64,000 nt of DNA from Ardenticatenaceae bacterium (GTDB taxonomy: Bacteria; Chloroflexota; Anaerolineae; Promineifilales; Promineifilaceae), in assembly GCA_020634375.1 (NCBI GenBank), contig JACKBX010000003.1:310001-374000 (forward strand). Reading direction: 5' to 3'. Shown piece by piece: positions 32,292 to 41,070 of the stretch. Positions within the stretch are counted from its first letter, which is position 1. Each line of letters starts with the position of its first letter. A model generated the notes under the pieces. That model was not told where the DNA came from and searched no databases. It saw nothing but the letters and a program-made list of their open reading frames with translations. The translations under genes and the position numbers were made by a program.

Positions 32292-33890
32292 ATGCGGCGG
32301 ATGATGAGTATACACCGTATCACGCTTTTGCTCTCTATGATTCTATTGGGGTTGTCATTAAGCATGGCTGGCTGCGAACGACCAGACCCAGAGGTGACAG
32401 TAGTGGCCACTATGATGCCATTAACCGACCTGCCACCTACGCCGTTGGTGACACCGTTTGGGGGAACGGCTGTGACGAACCCCAACACCAACCTATCAGC
32501 TAACCTGGCCTCCACCCCCATCCCGCAGCCCACGCTGCCCACCTACGCGGGCGTACCCACGCCAGACCCGCCGCATACGGCCGTCAATGGCGAAGCACAA
32601 CCTTTCATCACGCACTACGTCAACTCCGGCGAGACGTTGGGCTACATTGCCCAGCTTTATGGCAGCAGCATTGCCGAATTGCAGGAAGCAAATCAGATGG
32701 GCGATTCCGACCTGCTAGCCATCGGGCAAGAATTGCTTGTGCCCAGCCAATCCGCGCTGGTTGGCCCTGATTTCAAGATTATCCCCGACAGCGAACTGGT
32801 ATACGGTCCCGCCGCCGCTGATTTTGACGTGCATGAGTTTGCCTCCCGTTATCAGGGGTATTTGCTGGCTTACCAGGAAGAGGTGGAAGGGCAATTACTT
32901 GATGGGCCGGAAGTGGTGTCGTTGGTGGCACATCGCTACAGCGTCAATCCGCGCCTGCTGCTGGCGCTGTTGGAGTACCGCGCCGGGTGGGTAACGCGCC
33001 CCGCAGTGGCGGATGCGTCTTTTGCATTAGGGTATTTCAAGCCGAACCGGGCAGAGTTGTACTGGCAGTTGGCCTGGGCGGCGGATAATTTGAACTGGGG
33101 GTATTACGGCCGTGCCGAAGGCGGCATCACCAGCACGCTTTTAGGAGACGGCAGCCGCGTGGCCTTTGCGCCAACCATCAACGATGGCACAGCGGGCGTG
33201 CAAGCGATGTTGGGCGCAGGCGACAACATGACTTACGATGCCTGGCTGCAAGATGTGGGCGCGAATGGGTTATTCGCCACGTACAGCCGCATGTTTGGCA
33301 ATCCTTTTGCTTACACGGTTGACCCACTCATTCCACAAGGGCTGCAACAGCCATCGCTGCGCTTGCCCTGGGACAGCGCTGAAACATGGTATTTCACCGG
33401 CGGGCCGCATGGCGGCTGGGATTCCGGCTCGGCGTGGGCAGCATTGGATTTTGTTCCGGCGGGGGATCAGCTTGGTTGTGTGCTGTCGGATGATTGGGTT
33501 ACGGCCGTTGCCGATGGCATCGTCACGCGCAGCGATTTTGGCGCAGTGGTGGTAGACATGGATGGCGATGGCTACGCAGGCACGGGTTGGGCCATTCTCT
33601 ACATGCACATTGAAACCCGCGACCGCATTGCGGTGGGTACATTGGTTCAAACGGGCGACCGCATCGGCCACCCCTCATGCGAGGGTGGCTTCTCGAATGG
33701 CACGCATGTACATGTGGCGCGGCTGTATAACGGCCGTTGGATTTCTGCTGATGGCACCATCCCCTTCGACCTGGGGGGCTGGGTCTCGCAGGGCTTGGGG
33801 CGAGAGTATGATGGGCAGCTTGTGCGCGGCGGTGTCATCAAAGAAGCGTGCGAGTGCCGCGAAGAGATTAACGCGATTCCGGGGAATTAG
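32292..33890 (+). CDS. LysM and M23-peptidase lipoprotein
   Basis: 532 residues from the ATG at 32292 (MRRMMSIHRITLLLSMILLG). The lipobox LSMAGC is followed by a Thr/Pro linker. A LysM domain (HYVNSGETLGYIAQLYGSSI, about 120-165) binds glycan. A central region of about 160 residues (FDVHEFASRYQGYLLAYQEE...) is unassigned. The C-terminal LytM/M23 domain has zinc ligands in GGPHGGWDSGSAW and the GTHVHVARLYNGRW (HxH) motif, so it should be an active peptidoglycan endopeptidase at the outer face of the membrane. The ORF can be extended 18 codons upstream without a better ribosome site. A hairpin lies right after its stop. Confidence 0.85.
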   Translation: MRRMMSIHRITLLLSMILLGLSLSMAGCERPDPEVTVVATMMPLTDLPPTPLVTPFGGTAVTNPNTNLSANLASTPIPQPTLPTYAGVPTPDPPHTAVNGEAQPFITHYVNSGETLGYIAQLYGSSIAELQEANQMGDSDLLAIGQELLVPSQSALVGPDFKIIPDSELVYGPAAADFDVHEFASRYQGYLLAYQEEVEGQLLDGPEVVSLVAHRYSVNPRLLLALLEYRAGWVTRPAVADASFALGYFKPNRAELYWQLAWAADNLNWGYYGRAEGGITSTLLGDGSRVAFAPTINDGTAGVQAMLGAGDNMTYDAWLQDVGANGLFATYSRMFGNPFAYTVDPLIPQGLQQPSLRLPWDSAETWYFTGGPHGGWDSGSAWAALDFVPAGDQLGCVLSDDWVTAVADGIVTRSDFGAVVVDMDGDGYAGTGWAILYMHIETRDRIAVGTLVQTGDRIGHPSCEGGFSNGTHVHVARLYNGRWISADGTIPFDLGGWVSQGLGREYDGQLVRGGVIKEACECREEINAIPGN

Positions 33891-33896
33891 AGGGTT

Positions 33897-33931
33897 GTCA
33901 GCATTTCAGCTTGTCAGACTGAAATGCTGAC
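33897..33931. terminator. Hairpin between convergent genes (possible bidirectional terminator)
   Basis: GTCAGCATTTCAG at 33897-33909 pairs perfectly with 33919-33931, with a 9 nt loop. It touches the HIT stop codon and follows the LysM-M23 stop by 6 bp. No T-run. The words recur at 34305-34325. Confidence 0.6.
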
Positions 33932-34284
33932 TAGCTGCCGCGTTTTAAGATCATGGGGCCTAACGGCTGTCCCCCCACCAGGTGCATGTGCAGGTGAAAC
34001 ACTACCTGTCCCCCATGCTCATTGCAGTTGATAATCAGGCGATAGCCATTGGCGGCAATGCCTTCCTGCTCGGCAATCTGTTTGGCTACCAGCACCATAT
34101 GCCCTACTAATTGTTCATCATCCGCCGTCAAATCATTGGCTGTGGGGATGACCTTGTTGGGCACAATCAAAATATGCGTCGGCGCAACCGGGCTAATGTC
34201 CCGAAAAGCCGTCACCTGCTCATCCTGATAGACTAAATCCGATGGGATTTCTCCACGAACAATTTTGGCAAAAATAGTCGGCAT
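33931..34284 (-). CDS. HIT-family hydrolase (HinT-like)
   Basis: 117 residues. PTIFAKIVRGEIPSDLVYQD at the start, ILIVPNKVIPTA in the middle and the histidine triad FHLHMHLVGG near the C-terminus. A purine nucleoside phosphoramidase-type enzyme of the cytoplasm. AGGAAAAAC precedes the ATG. Full family length. Confidence 0.92.
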   Translation of the reverse strand: MPTIFAKIVRGEIPSDLVYQDEQVTAFRDISPVAPTHILIVPNKVIPTANDLTADDEQLVGHMVLVAKQIAEQEGIAANGYRLIINCNEHGGQVVFHLHMHLVGGQPLGPMILKRGS

Positions 34285-34302
34285 GTTTTTCCTCCGTATT
34301 AG

Positions 34303-34365
34303 CTTGTCAGCATTTCAGCTAGTCAGCCCATCAGCCTGATTAGCTGATTACCTGACTAGCTGACC
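34303..34365. repeat. Intergenic word repeat (TCAGC/GCTGA family)
   Basis: TTAGCTTGTCAGCATTTCAGC and related words face GATTAGCTGATTACCTGACTAGCTGA, allowing imperfect folding. The same words form the hairpin at 33897-33931. Confidence 0.55.
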
Positions 34366-34399
34366 CGCTTTTTACTGCCATTTCGTAAATCAGGCAAGC

Positions 34400-34408
34400 T
34401 GTTATAAT
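34400..34408 (+). promoter_or_regulatory. Extended -10 promoter of the PEP/pyruvate-binding protein gene
   Basis: TGTTATAAT: a perfect TATAAT at 34403-34408 with TG one base before it. The -35 is weak. Transcription would start just before a 19 bp hairpin. Confidence 0.6.
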
Positions 34409-34414
34409 CAGATG

Positions 34415-34477
34415 GGGTGTAGAGATAGAGATAGAGAAAGAGAATGCCTACTTTCCGCTATCTCTATCTCTACACCC
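34415..34477 (+). promoter_or_regulatory. 19 bp hairpin in the 5' leader of the PEP/pyruvate-binding protein gene
   Basis: GGGTGTAGAGATAGAGATA at 34415-34433 is the exact complement of 34459-34477 (25 nt loop). It fills almost the whole leader between promoter and ribosome site, ending 20 nt before the ATG. Confidence 0.7.
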
Positions 34478-34497
34478 TATCTCCTCTGGGCAGGTAA

Positions 34498-36891
34498 ATG
34501 ATGAGCGACACAAGACCTTTACGCAGTGTAACCCCCACAATCGACATTTATATCAAACTGGCACAGTATCCGATTTTGTGCGATTTGATTCGTGTGCGAA
34601 TGCGCGAAGAGTTATTCAGGCGGGGCATTATTACGCAAAAAGAGTTTGAATCGGAAGTGAAGCGCAAGGCGATGGAATCGCAGCGACGCGAAGGGTTGAT
34701 GGACCCTTACAGCCAGGAGGAAGCTAATATCTGGAACAAACGTAAGGAGCGCATTCGTGACTTCCAAACCGACGCCTACTTTGCTAATAATTTGGGCAGC
34801 CCCGTGCTAGAAGCGATCATCGACGAGGTGCTTTATTCGCAGCCTAGCACCAGTCATGGGCCAGAGCTAAAGTTTAACCCGGAAATTGCGCCGTGGGAGC
34901 TGCTGTTCCAACAGGGCGAAATTTACGAAACGCTGCCGCCACAAGAACAAGAGCAGGTGCATCATCACTTACAAGAAATCAAGGTGGTGCTGATCAAGCG
35001 CATGATCAGTGATCAACTGCCGTTTATTGCTGTAGCAAAGCAGGTCTTTGTGATGAGTGACCTACGCCGTATTTATCAGCGGCTCATTGGCACGGGAAAA
35101 ATTGGCGGCAAGGCCGCCGGTATGATGCTGGCATGGCGCATTTTGCAGCAGAAAGACCCGGAATTCGGCCCAGACATGAGTAACCAGGTGGGAATTCCTG
35201 ATTCTTATTTCATTGGCAGCGAGGTGATTTATGAGTTCAGGTTGGCAAATAAACTGAATAATTTCATGAATCAGAAGTATCGGCCGTTGGATGAAATTCG
35301 GAAGCAGTACCCGGTAGCGGTGCAGGCGCATTTGGATGGGCAGTTTTCTGAGGCAGTGGTGGATCAACTGCGCGAGGTGCTGATGCACATGGGGAACGAT
35401 CCGCTAATTGTACGTTCGTCTAGTTTGTTGGAGGACAATTTTGGCTTTTCGTTTGCAGGAAAATACCACAGCTATTTTCTGCCCAATCAGGCGAGTTTTG
35501 AGGAAAATCTAGCCGCGCTGCTGGAGGCGATTAAACGCATTTATGCCAGCACGCTAAACCCGGATGCGCTGCTGTATCGGCGGCATCATGGCCTGATTGA
35601 TTATGATGAACGGATGGCGATTTTGTTGCAGCGGGTGCGGGGTAAGCAGTACGGCCGTTACTTCATGCCCACATTAGCCGGAGTTGCCTTTAGCCAAAAC
35701 CCCTTCCGCTGGAACGCCAAAATTCGGCGGGAGGATGGTTTTATACGCCTGGTATGGGGGTTGGGAACGCGGGCCGTTGACCGCGTGGAAAACGATTTCC
35801 CGCGCATGATCGCCCTGAGCCATCCCCGACTGCGCCCGGAAACAACAGCGCGGGCGATTCGCCAGTATTCGCAATGGCACGTAGACCTGATTGATTTAGA
35901 GGACAACACTTTCAAAACGATGCCCGTGCGCGACGTGCTGAAACCCGATTACCCCGAACTGCGTTATATTGCTTCGCAGGATAAAGGGGATTATCTGCAA
36001 AGTATTATGGCTGCGGGCATGGTGAAGCCATCGGATCGGCTGGTGTTGACGTTTGATACGTTGACAAAGGATGCGCAATTTGTGAAGCTGCTGCGCACAG
36101 CGCTGCGACGATTGGAGTCGGGGTACAAAACGCCGGTAGATACGGAATTTACTGTGGAAATTGTGGAGAATTATCCCTACCCGGATTATAAACTGCACAT
36201 TTTACAGTGCCGCCCGCTGAGCCAACGCACGGATGAGCAAACGGCCGTTCCCATTCCTACAGACATCCCCGAACCAGACACGCTTTTCCGCGCCTATGAG
36301 ATGGTCCCAGACGGCCGTGCCGAAGGCGTTCGCTACATCATCTTTGTAGACCCCGAAGCCTATTACACCATTCCCGACACGGCCACTCGTTCAGACCTGG
36401 GACGGGCTATCGGACATTTGAACAAACTGCTAGAAGATGAAATTTTCATTCTGATGGGGCCGGGCCGTTGGGGCAGCACGAACATTGAGCTAGGCGTGCC
36501 TGTTTCGTATGCGGATATTTACAACACAAAGGTGCTGATTGAAATGGCAGTTGTCAAGGATGGGCAGTCGCCAGAACTATCATATGGCACGCACTTCTTC
36601 CAGGATTTGGTGGAATCGGGCATTTATTCGCTGCCGCTGCATTTGGGTGATGGCAAAGGTTTATTTAATTGGGACTTTTTCCGCAACGCGCCCAATTGTT
36701 TGAGCAGTATTTCTCCCAAAGACGCACGATTGGCTGATTATCTGAAGGTGATTGATGTAACGGCCGTTGCCGGCGATCATCGCCGCGTCAACATCCTCAT
36801 GAACGGCATCACAGATGAAGCCATTGCCTTCCTCGTCACCGGAGAGTGGCCGCGCAACGACACCAAGAAGGGGCAAGTTTCCCACTTTTAG
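34498..36891 (+). CDS. PEP/pyruvate-binding (PPDK N-terminal-like) protein
   Basis: 797 residues. Residues about 195-580 match the ATP/pyruvate-binding domain of PEP synthase and pyruvate phosphate dikinase: GTGKIGGKAAGMMLAWRIL, then DPLIVRSSSLLEDNFGFSFA (ATP-binding arginine) and the closing LHILQCRPLSQR. The phosphohistidine swivelling domain and the PEP-utilising barrel are missing. A domain of about 200 residues without a known match follows instead (FIFVDPEAYYTIPDTATR, ... GPGRWGSTNIELGVPVSYAD). The first 190 residues are also unassigned. It may be a dikinase-like phosphotransferase acting on another molecule. ATG-ATG start; GGGCAGGT is a modest ribosome site. Promoter and leader hairpin are described separately. 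Confidence 0.75.
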   Translation: MMSDTRPLRSVTPTIDIYIKLAQYPILCDLIRVRMREELFRRGIITQKEFESEVKRKAMESQRREGLMDPYSQEEANIWNKRKERIRDFQTDAYFANNLGSPVLEAIIDEVLYSQPSTSHGPELKFNPEIAPWELLFQQGEIYETLPPQEQEQVHHHLQEIKVVLIKRMISDQLPFIAVAKQVFVMSDLRRIYQRLIGTGKIGGKAAGMMLAWRILQQKDPEFGPDMSNQVGIPDSYFIGSEVIYEFRLANKLNNFMNQKYRPLDEIRKQYPVAVQAHLDGQFSEAVVDQLREVLMHMGNDPLIVRSSSLLEDNFGFSFAGKYHSYFLPNQASFEENLAALLEAIKRIYASTLNPDALLYRRHHGLIDYDERMAILLQRVRGKQYGRYFMPTLAGVAFSQNPFRWNAKIRREDGFIRLVWGLGTRAVDRVENDFPRMIALSHPRLRPETTARAIRQYSQWHVDLIDLEDNTFKTMPVRDVLKPDYPELRYIASQDKGDYLQSIMAAGMVKPSDRLVLTFDTLTKDAQFVKLLRTALRRLESGYKTPVDTEFTVEIVENYPYPDYKLHILQCRPLSQRTDEQTAVPIPTDIPEPDTLFRAYEMVPDGRAEGVRYIIFVDPEAYYTIPDTATRSDLGRAIGHLNKLLEDEIFILMGPGRWGSTNIELGVPVSYADIYNTKVLIEMAVVKDGQSPELSYGTHFFQDLVESGIYSLPLHLGDGKGLFNWDFFRNAPNCLSSISPKDARLADYLKVIDVTAVAGDHRRVNILMNGITDEAIAFLVTGEWPRNDTKKGQVSHF

Positions 36892-36926
36892 CAAAGATGC
36901 GGTTTTTTTTACCCGCCTATTCAAGA

Positions 36927-39900
36927 TCAGGTAGACTTCATCTTGCCCATCAAATAGGCGATAATCTGCTGCTTATCCTTGTTCCTGCCTGAGTTGAGTT
37001 CAGCCATGCTGAACTTGCCCCGCGAGAACCGTCCGCCGCCCTTCAAAACGCGCATTTCCTTCAAGAAATCTATCGCCGGTTGATAGCCCTTCTTAGCCAA
37101 ACCGTAAAGAACAGTAGCATAGTGTTGGCGATTGACGCCCTTTGTACCTTTGCGCCATTTGTAAATGGCCTTCGCCATCTTGAAGAAGCCATAGCCAACG
37201 GCCGTTAGCGCACCCAACCCCACCGCGCCCAGCGCAATACCCCAACCAACAGGATTCGAGGCCAACAACGCCGTCAGGCCAACCCCTGTAGCAAGCAATC
37301 CAGCCGTCAGCGCAGTTGAGCCAACCACACCCGTAAACGCCCCTGAAGCCTCCAAAATCGAACGCCATTTCTTGGCCTTGTTTTTACCAGCCATATACAA
37401 AACGGCATTCAAGAACTCTTCCTTATCATTCGACTCAGTTTGAGCGACTTCATCAGGAACCGCATCCTGTTCATTAACCCAATCCGTTGACTGTTGCAGC
37501 GCTTGCTCCACACGCTGATCATCCCTTTCTTCCTCCTCCATCATCAGCCGCATAGCCGTTTCCTCGGCCAGATTTTGCCGCTTACGCGCACGATGGGCAC
37601 GCGCCGAACTGACAATCCCCTTAATCGTCCCAATCAGCGTGGCAAGAGGGCCGCTGATAGCAGTTAACGTAATTGCGCCGGTAGAACCAGCCTCAAGCGT
37701 AGACCCAACCGCTTGATTGACGCTGGAATTAATCACATTGAGCGCCGTCGTGCCCACATCCGTCCGTGCCGACGTAACTTGCGAGGAATACCCCTTGCCT
37801 TTCTTGCGGAAAGGATTCCACAACTTCCGTCCTCCCTCCTTCACACCTTTAATTGTGTATTCTGACAGGCCATGCAGCCCTCCTTGCACGCCGCCAATGC
37901 CCGCGCCCAACCCCGTGCCCGCGCCGTAACTGGCAACAGAACCACCAACACCCAGTCCCAACCCGGCTGTCGTCAGCCCCACGCCTGCGCCTAGCCCGGC
38001 CGTCGTCAGCCCCACGCCTGCGCCTAGCCCGGCCGTCGTCAGACCTGCGCCAACACCCAGACCAGCGGTCGTCAAACCTGCGCCAACACCCAGGCCAGCC
38101 GTCGTCAGACCCGCGCCAACACCTAGCCCAGCCGTTGTCAAGCCCGCGCCGACACCTAGCCCAGCCGTTGTCAAGCCCGCGCCAACACCTAGCCCAGCCG
38201 TTGTCAAACCCGCACCTGCACCCAAACCAAGCAATGTGGCTAATGCGCCTACCCCCGCGCCGCCAACCGTGCCTATCGCGCCCAAAATCGCGCCAGCGCC
38301 AGTTGCAAGCCCGCCTCCCACGTAGCCCAGCCCTGCCCCAGTCTGCCTGACTTTGTGCATGGTCTTGTACTTCGACCACAACCACGCTTTTTTCAAGCGG
38401 CGTTTGTGCTTATTTGGCTCTTTATTAGCCTCCACCATCGCCTCTTGATACCGTTCTCGATGCCCTTTTAATTTATTTTGCGCCCACTTGTGATAGCCGC
38501 CAAAACCACTCCCGGCAAAACGGCCCAATCCACGCCAGCCTTTGCCTACAGTGCTGCCATATCCTTTCCAGCCCTTCTTGATTGCACCGAGTAAACCGCC
38601 ATCGCCTTCTTTACCTGTCCAGCCCTTTTTGATTAGACCCAGCAGGCCGCCGTCGCCTTCTTTGCCCGTCCAGCCCTTCTTGATTGCACCGAGTAAACCA
38701 CCATCACCTTCTTTGCCTGTCCAACCCTTTTTGATCAGACCCAGCAGGCCGCCGTCGCCCTCTTTGCCTGTCCAGCCCTTTTTGATCAGACCCAACAGGC
38801 CACCCATCTTTTTGCTGCCTTCTCGTCCAGTCCAAATCCTGCTGGATAACCAATGTCCAGCTTTGGCCCCTTTGACGCCGCCTTTAACTGTCCCGCTTAT
38901 CGCCTCTAACGGGCCGAGTAGGGTGGCCCCCACTTTCTTTGCTGTACCGGTTTTGCCTTCGCCGCTCCATTGTTCCCATTTCTCGTGGGTTGGATGCCCT
39001 GCACCAAAGAATAATTTGACTTTACGCCATCTCCTAGACGCGTCGCCGGGTTCTTTGAAGTTTTGCAAGTCCTCGGATTCTTCTCGGTCTGCAATAGCTT
39101 GTTGGAAGTTCTGCAAGACTTCAACTGCATATTGGATTGCGTTTGTATAGCCATCTTCGTTTTTGTCTCGCAGGTCACAGTCTGAACCTTTCCACTCGAC
39201 GACGGGGTTGGTTTGTGAATCGTAGTTGGGGTTGGATTGGTAGAAGTATTTTTGGGGCACGGCCGTTTTGCCGCCGCGCAATCCTGGTGGGGGGGGGATG
39301 AGGCGACGCGGGTCGTGCCCGGTACCGGGCATACCATCTCCATGCGAACCGCGATCTTCGGCAGAGTGCAGCGCTAACCCTAACATGGATAATGATTGGC
39401 GCGGGTTGTCTTGATCCCAGGCAACCAATGCTTTGTCAATATATGACTGGACGCGTGCCCGGTCTGGCCCAACGCCTTCGGCTCCTTCCTGGTACATGGC
39501 CCCTTCACCGTGATTGGGAGCCTCGCTGCTAGGACGCCAGTAGCCTGACAAGTTTCTGTATGCGTCTGGGTCATTTTTCATGGCGCTGAATAGCTGCCGG
39601 AATTTACCGGCAACAACAGGAGCAAGAAATCCCAGGCGCATGTCTATGGTTTCTGACATGCTTTCCATATACTTGATGGCGCCTGCGCTGTAAATTTGAT
39701 CTAAATTATCTCGGCTTAAGGCGTCTGCCGTGACGTCTTCGTGGGAAGTTGTATTGCCAGGGCCACCCCATCTTGAAATTCGCTGGGAACGGCCGTTCTG
39801 CTGCATGACGTGGGTTAATTCGTGTGCCAGGAGTTCTTGCCCGGATGAGGAGTCGGGATTGTACTCTCCCTGGCGGAAGAAAATGTCTTGACCGGTGGTG

Positions 39901-40403
39901 AAGGCACGGGAGTAAAGAGATTGGTTAAGATGGTCGGCCTGGGAATCGGTGTGAATGTTGACGCCGCTAAAATCGGCATTGAATGCTTGCCCCATGCTGG
40001 CTTGAGATTTGGAGGGTAACGGCCGTCCCCCACCTCTTGCGTTTTGGATTTGACTTTCGATACTCGTTGAGAGTTCGCCACCCTGCATCATGGCAGAGGA
40101 TGGTCGCCTTGTTTTCAGTTGCAGTTCTTCCTCATCCTCTTGCCTTTGCAGTGGGGAACGGAGCAAGCGACCGACGGCTTGATTGCCAACGGTACGCTGT
40201 AGGGTTTGGGCATCTACAGGGGTTAAGGTACGTGGTTCGTGGTAGGCACGCTGTAAGGCTGGTACAAGTTGGGCAACGGCCGTTGCCCCCTCTTTTGTCC
40301 CCTGCTCCCAAGACTTAGCCTGCACCTTCTTTTCTTGTTGGTGCGCGACAGCCTGCCGGGTATTTCGGCTAACATGTGTCTTCTTTTTATGCTGCGAAAG
40401 CAT
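36927..40403 (-). CDS. DUF4157 effector-like protein with lipase-like and repeat regions
   Basis: 1,158 residues, last gene of the eCIS-type cluster. Head: LTPVDAQTLQRTVGNQAVGR, one LQRQEDEEELQLK unit, then DUF4157 with zincin motif LLAHELTHVMQQ (His near residue 196). Residues about 215-400 include TTSHEDVTADALS and LALHSAEDRGSHGDG (H-x3-D-x3-H), suggesting a zinc-phospholipase-C-like fold, not proven. Then four to five 17-residue repeats (LLGLIKKGWTGKEGDGG, about 530-600) and eight 11-residue repeats (GLTTAGLGVGA, about 734-811) that are Gly/Ala-rich and could cross or coat membranes. A hydrophobic pair near 1040-1090 (STALTAGLLATGVGLTALL) is followed by a basic tail. No signal peptide, as expected for cargo loaded inside the cell. 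Likely an injected effector. Confidence 0.7.
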   Translation of the reverse strand: MLSQHKKKTHVSRNTRQAVAHQQEKKVQAKSWEQGTKEGATAVAQLVPALQRAYHEPRTLTPVDAQTLQRTVGNQAVGRLLRSPLQRQEDEEELQLKTRRPSSAMMQGGELSTSIESQIQNARGGGRPLPSKSQASMGQAFNADFSGVNIHTDSQADHLNQSLYSRAFTTGQDIFFRQGEYNPDSSSGQELLAHELTHVMQQNGRSQRISRWGGPGNTTSHEDVTADALSRDNLDQIYSAGAIKYMESMSETIDMRLGFLAPVVAGKFRQLFSAMKNDPDAYRNLSGYWRPSSEAPNHGEGAMYQEGAEGVGPDRARVQSYIDKALVAWDQDNPRQSLSMLGLALHSAEDRGSHGDGMPGTGHDPRRLIPPPPGLRGGKTAVPQKYFYQSNPNYDSQTNPVVEWKGSDCDLRDKNEDGYTNAIQYAVEVLQNFQQAIADREESEDLQNFKEPGDASRRWRKVKLFFGAGHPTHEKWEQWSGEGKTGTAKKVGATLLGPLEAISGTVKGGVKGAKAGHWLSSRIWTGREGSKKMGGLLGLIKKGWTGKEGDGGLLGLIKKGWTGKEGDGGLLGAIKKGWTGKEGDGGLLGLIKKGWTGKEGDGGLLGAIKKGWKGYGSTVGKGWRGLGRFAGSGFGGYHKWAQNKLKGHRERYQEAMVEANKEPNKHKRRLKKAWLWSKYKTMHKVRQTGAGLGYVGGGLATGAGAILGAIGTVGGAGVGALATLLGLGAGAGLTTAGLGVGAGLTTAGLGVGAGLTTAGLGVGAGLTTAGLGVGAGLTTAGLGVGAGLTTAGLGAGVGLTTAGLGAGVGLTTAGLGLGVGGSVASYGAGTGLGAGIGGVQGGLHGLSEYTIKGVKEGGRKLWNPFRKKGKGYSSQVTSARTDVGTTALNVINSSVNQAVGSTLEAGSTGAITLTAISGPLATLIGTIKGIVSSARAHRARKRQNLAEETAMRLMMEEEERDDQRVEQALQQSTDWVNEQDAVPDEVAQTESNDKEEFLNAVLYMAGKNKAKKWRSILEASGAFTGVVGSTALTAGLLATGVGLTALLASNPVGWGIALGAVGLGALTAVGYGFFKMAKAIYKWRKGTKGVNRQHYATVLYGLAKKGYQPAIDFLKEMRVLKGGGRFSRGKFSMAELNSGRNKDKQQIIAYLMGKMKST
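37955..38220 (-). repeat. Eight 33 bp tandem units inside the DUF4157 gene
   Basis: GTCGTCAG or GTTGTCAA marks recur every 33 bp from 37969 to 38200, encoding the 11-residue unit GLTTAGLGVGA. Neighbouring units are nearly identical at DNA level, so the array is recent and could change length. Confidence 0.85.
38560..38812 (-). repeat. Four to five 51 bp tandem units inside the DUF4157 gene
   Basis: The words CCATCGCCTTCTTT and variants begin at 38599, 38650, 38701 and 38752, giving a unit of exactly 51 bp that encodes LLGLIKKGWTGKEGDGG. Alternate units share LLGA or LLGL, hinting that duplication copied pairs. Confidence 0.85.
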
Positions 40404-40594
40404 TGCTGCCCCCTTTGCCCCTTGGCTCCGCTACTCACTCCCTATTCAATTGTTACCACCAGGCTTTAACCGATTCTTCGACTGTACAGGTAGCCTCCCT
40501 TTCTCAACAGTCAGGCCCTTTTTCCGGTACATTCTTTCCTCATCATGTCAGGAACAAGAACACGAACGATGTCTTATTCCCCTTTGATACTACA

Positions 40595-41050
40595 TCATCG
40601 TTCAAAAGATGACGGATTCACGTAAAATTTTGCCTCGTATTCCGCCAAAGGAAGCGGATTAAATATCTCCACAAAAGCTACCTCGTCATCACTTGCAGAA
40701 AAGGCAATCCCCTTCTCTGCATACACATATACCATTTGTAGCTTTCCAATGTTAGACCGCCATACTGCCTGTGGCTCCCCCAAAAAATCTAACATGTCTT
40801 GCAGTTGCAGCTCATCAACCTCATCAGCCATTTTGTCTACATAAAACAACACAAAAGAGCCATCACGAAAATAAAAATAGCCCGGACAATTGGGTAAATT
40901 CCCCAACCCGGTCAAATTCTCCAATTCGCCATAACCTAAATCTGCTTCAGCATCCTCTGCCGACACAGAAAAACGTGTCAGCGCCTCCGCAAAAGATAAA
41001 CCGCGCAAAGCAAGCCATTCCTCTAACAAACTTACAGTTCTGGATTTCAT
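40595..41050 (-). CDS. Small acidic protein, candidate immunity factor
   Basis: 151 residues: MKSRTVSLLEEWLALRGLSF, ... GNLPNCPGYFYFRDGSFVLFYVDK, ... FLGEPQAVWRSNIGKLQMVYVY, ... VEIFNPLPLAEYEAKFYV. Acidic, single domain, without signal or membrane segment. I do not recognise the family. It follows the metalloprotease-type DUF4157 gene by 20 bp and precedes another effector gene, the position of immunity genes in toxin clusters. The alternating acidic/aromatic composition recalls SMI1-like immunity proteins but no motif proves it. A chaperone for one of the effectors is the other option. Confidence 0.5.
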   Translation of the reverse strand: MKSRTVSLLEEWLALRGLSFAEALTRFSVSAEDAEADLGYGELENLTGLGNLPNCPGYFYFRDGSFVLFYVDKMADEVDELQLQDMLDFLGEPQAVWRSNIGKLQMVYVYAEKGIAFSASDDEVAFVEIFNPLPLAEYEAKFYVNPSSFER

Positions 41051-41070
41051 ATTAGCACTCGCCTAAATCA

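Noticed and set aside
36892..36926. Terminator between the convergent PEP-binding and DUF4157 genes
   Set aside because: GCGG and CCGC flank a T-run, but the stem is only four to five pairs; too weak to list.
37955..38812. CRISPR or phage repeat array
   Set aside because: The repeats are in frame inside a long gene, multiples of three, with no spacers.
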